Positions 62,225-64,000 of a stretch of DNA of 64,000 nt are shown piece after piece. The notes under the pieces were generated by a model. It was not told the origin of the DNA. It searched no databases and saw only the letters and a program-made list of their open reading frames with translations. Both the position numbers and the translations under genes were made by a program. Every line of letters starts with the position of its first letter. Position 1 is the first letter of the stretch. Origin of the DNA: Cedecea lapagei (GTDB taxonomy: Bacteria > Pseudomonadota > Gammaproteobacteria > Enterobacterales > Enterobacteriaceae); NCBI RefSeq assembly GCF_900635955.1, contig NZ_LR134201.1:434001-498000 (forward strand). Direction: 5' to 3'.

Positions 62225-62372
62225 GCTTATTCTCAGGGCGGGGTGAAACTCCCCACCGGCGGTAAATCAGCCTGCGCTGAAAGCCCGCGAGCGCTTCAGG
62301 TTTTGCCTGAAGGTCAGCAGATCCGGTGTAATTCCGGGGCCGACGGTTAAAGTCCGGATGGGAGAGAGTAAC
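62225..62372 (+). promoter_or_regulatory. FMN riboswitch (RFN element)
   Basis: TCTCAGGGCGGGGTGAAACT, CCCACCGGCGGTAAATC, AGCCCGCGAGCG, GGTCAGCAGATCCGGTG and CCGACGGTTAAAGTCCGG-type blocks occur in RFN order. It ends about 95 bases before ribB and represses it when FMN binds. Confidence 0.95.
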
Positions 62373-62466
62373 GATCACGTCAGGTTTCGGCCTGCCCGCG
62401 TTATTTTTTTAGCTCCTAAGACTGCCCTGATTCTGGTAACCATAATTTTAATGAGGTTTTTTTACC

Positions 62467-63120
62467 ATGAATCAGACGCTACTTTCTGCATTTGGCACCC
62501 CGACTGAGCGCGTTGAGCGTGCTCTTGATGCGCTGCGCGAAGGCCGTGGCGCCATGGTTCTCGACGACGAAAATCGTGAGAACGAAGGCGATATGATCTT
62601 CCCGGCGGAAACCATGACCGTTGAGCAAATGGCGTTGACCATTCGCCACGGCAGCGGCATCGTCTGCCTGTGCCTGACCGATGAACGTCGTAAACAGCTC
62701 GAGCTGCCAATGATGGTCGAGAACAACACCAGCGCTTTTGGCACCGGCTTTACCGTGACCATTGAGGCCGCGCACGGCGTAACAACCGGCGTCTCCGCTG
62801 CCGACCGTCTGACTACGGTACGGGCGGCCATTGCCGACGGCGCTAAGCCGAGCGACCTGCACCGCCCAGGCCACGTGTTCCCGCTGCGCGCGCAGCCGGG
62901 TGGCGTGTTAACCCGCGGCGGCCACACTGAAGCGACTATCGACCTGGTTTCGCTGGCCGGTTTCAAACCTGCGGGCGTCCTGTGTGAACTGACCAATGAC
63001 GACGGCACCATGGCGCGTGCGCCGGAGTGCATCGAGTTTGCCCGCAAACATAATATGGCCGTTGTGACCATTGAAGACCTGGTGGAATATCGCCAGGCGC
63101 AAGCGCGCAAAGCCAGCTAA
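62467..63120 (+). CDS. ribB: 3,4-dihydroxy-2-butanone 4-phosphate synthase
   Basis: 217 residues. DDENRENEGDMIFPAE carries the acidic active-site loop, HRPGHVFPLRAQPGGVLTRG and GHTEATIDLV the rest. It makes the four-carbon unit of riboflavin from ribulose 5-phosphate. Confidence 0.96.
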   Translation: MNQTLLSAFGTPTERVERALDALREGRGAMVLDDENRENEGDMIFPAETMTVEQMALTIRHGSGIVCLCLTDERRKQLELPMMVENNTSAFGTGFTVTIEAAHGVTTGVSAADRLTTVRAAIADGAKPSDLHRPGHVFPLRAQPGGVLTRGGHTEATIDLVSLAGFKPAGVLCELTNDDGTMARAPECIEFARKHNMAVVTIEDLVEYRQAQARKAS

Positions 63121-63126
63121 AAAAAT

Positions 63127-63153
63127 AAAGCCCGGTCAGCGCGATCGGGCTTT
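63127..63153 (+). terminator. Terminator after ribB
   Basis: AAAGCCCG and CGGGCTTT with an 11-base loop, followed by TTTGC, 6 bases after the stop. Confidence 0.82.
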
Positions 63154-63287
63154 GCTTTACACCCCGCCCCACCTTTTTTCGCCTGTTCAAAATTTCTGAT
63201 GATCATCATCATGCTTATCTGAGTTCTTCCCCTAAAAATTGGGCGTAATCTGTGTTCATTAAAGCTTAGCCATTTAAGGACACCCTC

Positions 63288-64000
63288 ATGACAACTCAAC
63301 GTATGCCCGCGCTGTTCCTGGGTCACGGTAGCCCGATGAACGTGCTGGAAGATAACCGCTATACCCGTGCATGGGCGCAGCTTGGCGAAACGCTGCCGCG
63401 GCCAAAAGCAATTGTGGTGGTGTCTGCCCATTGGTTCACTCGGGGTACGGGCGTGACGGCGATGGAAGCCCCAAAGACCATTCATGACTTTGGTGGATTC
63501 CCGCAGGCGCTGTATGACACGCATTATCCGGCTCCCGGTTCGCCCGAGCTGGCGCAGCAGCTGGTCGATCTTCTGGCTCCGGTACCGGTTGCGCTGGATA
63601 AAGAAGCCTGGGGCTTTGACCACGGCTCGTGGGGCGTACTCATCAAGATGTACCCGGAGGCGGATATCCCGATGGTGCAGTTGAGTATCGACAGTACCAA
63701 ACCGGCGGCCTGGCACTTGGAGATGGGGCGAAAACTGGCCGCGCTTCGTGACCAGGGCATCATGCTGGTGGCGAGCGGCAACGTGGTGCATAACCTGCGT
63801 ACCGCACGCTGGCACGGCGAAAATACGCCGTACCCGTGGGCCGAGTCGTTTAACGAGTACGTAAAAGCTAACCTGACCTGGCAGGGCCCTGCGGAGCAGC
63901 ACCCGCTGGTGAACTATCTCGATCACGAAGGCGGTTCGCTGTCGAACCCGACGGCGGAACACTTCCTGCCGCTGCTTTATGTTCTGGGATCGTGGGACGG
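63288..64000 (+). CDS. ygiD: 4,5-DOPA dioxygenase extradiol (YgiD), 5' part
   Basis: Open to the window edge: 237 residues seen of about 260. MPALFLGHGSPMN (zinc His), VVVSAHWFTRG and KEAWGFDHGSWGVL are the LigB/YgiD zinc and active-site segments. It cleaves L-DOPA ring in vitro. AAGGA lies 7 bases before the ATG. Confidence 0.93.
   Translation, partial: MTTQRMPALFLGHGSPMNVLEDNRYTRAWAQLGETLPRPKAIVVVSAHWFTRGTGVTAMEAPKTIHDFGGFPQALYDTHYPAPGSPELAQQLVDLLAPVPVALDKEAWGFDHGSWGVLIKMYPEADIPMVQLSIDSTKPAAWHLEMGRKLAALRDQGIMLVASGNVVHNLRTARWHGENTPYPWAESFNEYVKANLTWQGPAEQHPLVNYLDHEGGSLSNPTAEHFLPLLYVLGSWD

Noticed and set aside
62103..62378. N-terminal extension of ubiK to 178 residues
   Set aside because: It would be read across the FMN riboswitch and the ribB-ubiK divergent promoter; UbiK starts at MIDPKK.
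63117..63962. 281-residue minus-strand frame opposite ygiD
   Set aside because: It is the reverse shadow of a well-supported gene, rich in Arg/His/Gln, with no family resemblance.

Overview
The window is chromosomal DNA of an enterobacterium (Enterobacteriaceae). The core genes are GC-rich and typical of the family: glgS, yegP, murQP, tauABCD, nepI, a Salmonella-type fim cluster, ubiK, FMN riboswitch-ribB and ygiD. The genus cannot be fixed from the sequence. No tRNA or rRNA gene is complete here, and there is no CRISPR array.

Left part (1-25107): tail of one P4-like satellite/island and the whole of a second one. The first contributes the end of a P4-type primase/helicase, its terminator and an iteron cluster resembling the P4 crr. 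A 19-20 bp repeat that looks like the 3' end of a tRNA-Leu gene occurs at 891-910 and 25088-25107 and brackets a 24.2 kb island with its own P4-type integrase (1108-2394). The island carries a compact minus-strand defence operon (13306-2784): XRE regulator, hsdR, an OLD/PARIS-like ATPase-TOPRIM gene with a homopolymer frameshift, hsdM, hsdS, a Shedu-type (DUF4263) nuclease and a GHKL ATPase fused to a second PD-(D/E)XK-like domain. Next come a decayed Icd-like gene, a DUF1062 gene, an IS3-family element broken by an IS110/IS1111-family element, an AT-rich two-gene module (DGQ(H)R-type protein plus a protein with a HEPN-like RNxxxH motif), and a CP4-type tail (DUF932 with a nonsense codon, RadC-like, CbeA/CbtA toxin-antitoxin, DUF4942, AbiEi/AbiEii toxin-antitoxin).

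Middle part (25108-35200): a glucitol-type PTS operon (IIC, IIA, IIB) ending in a Gfo/Idh/MocA dehydrogenase and headed by an Nlp/SfsB-like regulator, with a broken second copy of that regulator against the island edge. Then an XRE regulator, a hexapeptide acyltransferase, a DUF3289-DUF943-lipoprotein group of the sort seen with type VI secretion, and a hipBA-like cassette (hipA frameshifted twice) lying between two copies of the 3' end of a DUF3455 gene, followed by sodC.

Right part (35200-64000): core metabolism and surface genes. A Crp/Fnr-type regulator, nucleoside phosphorylase and PnuC form a nucleoside-salvage operon with two palindromes upstream. murQP has a CRP site and two palindromic operators but no adjacent murR. 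tauABCD follows a PEBP-AraC pair. The fim cluster has the Salmonella order fimAICDHF, fimZ, fimY, EAL gene, fimW. A chemoreceptor, ubiK, riboswitch-controlled ribB and the first part of ygiD close the window.
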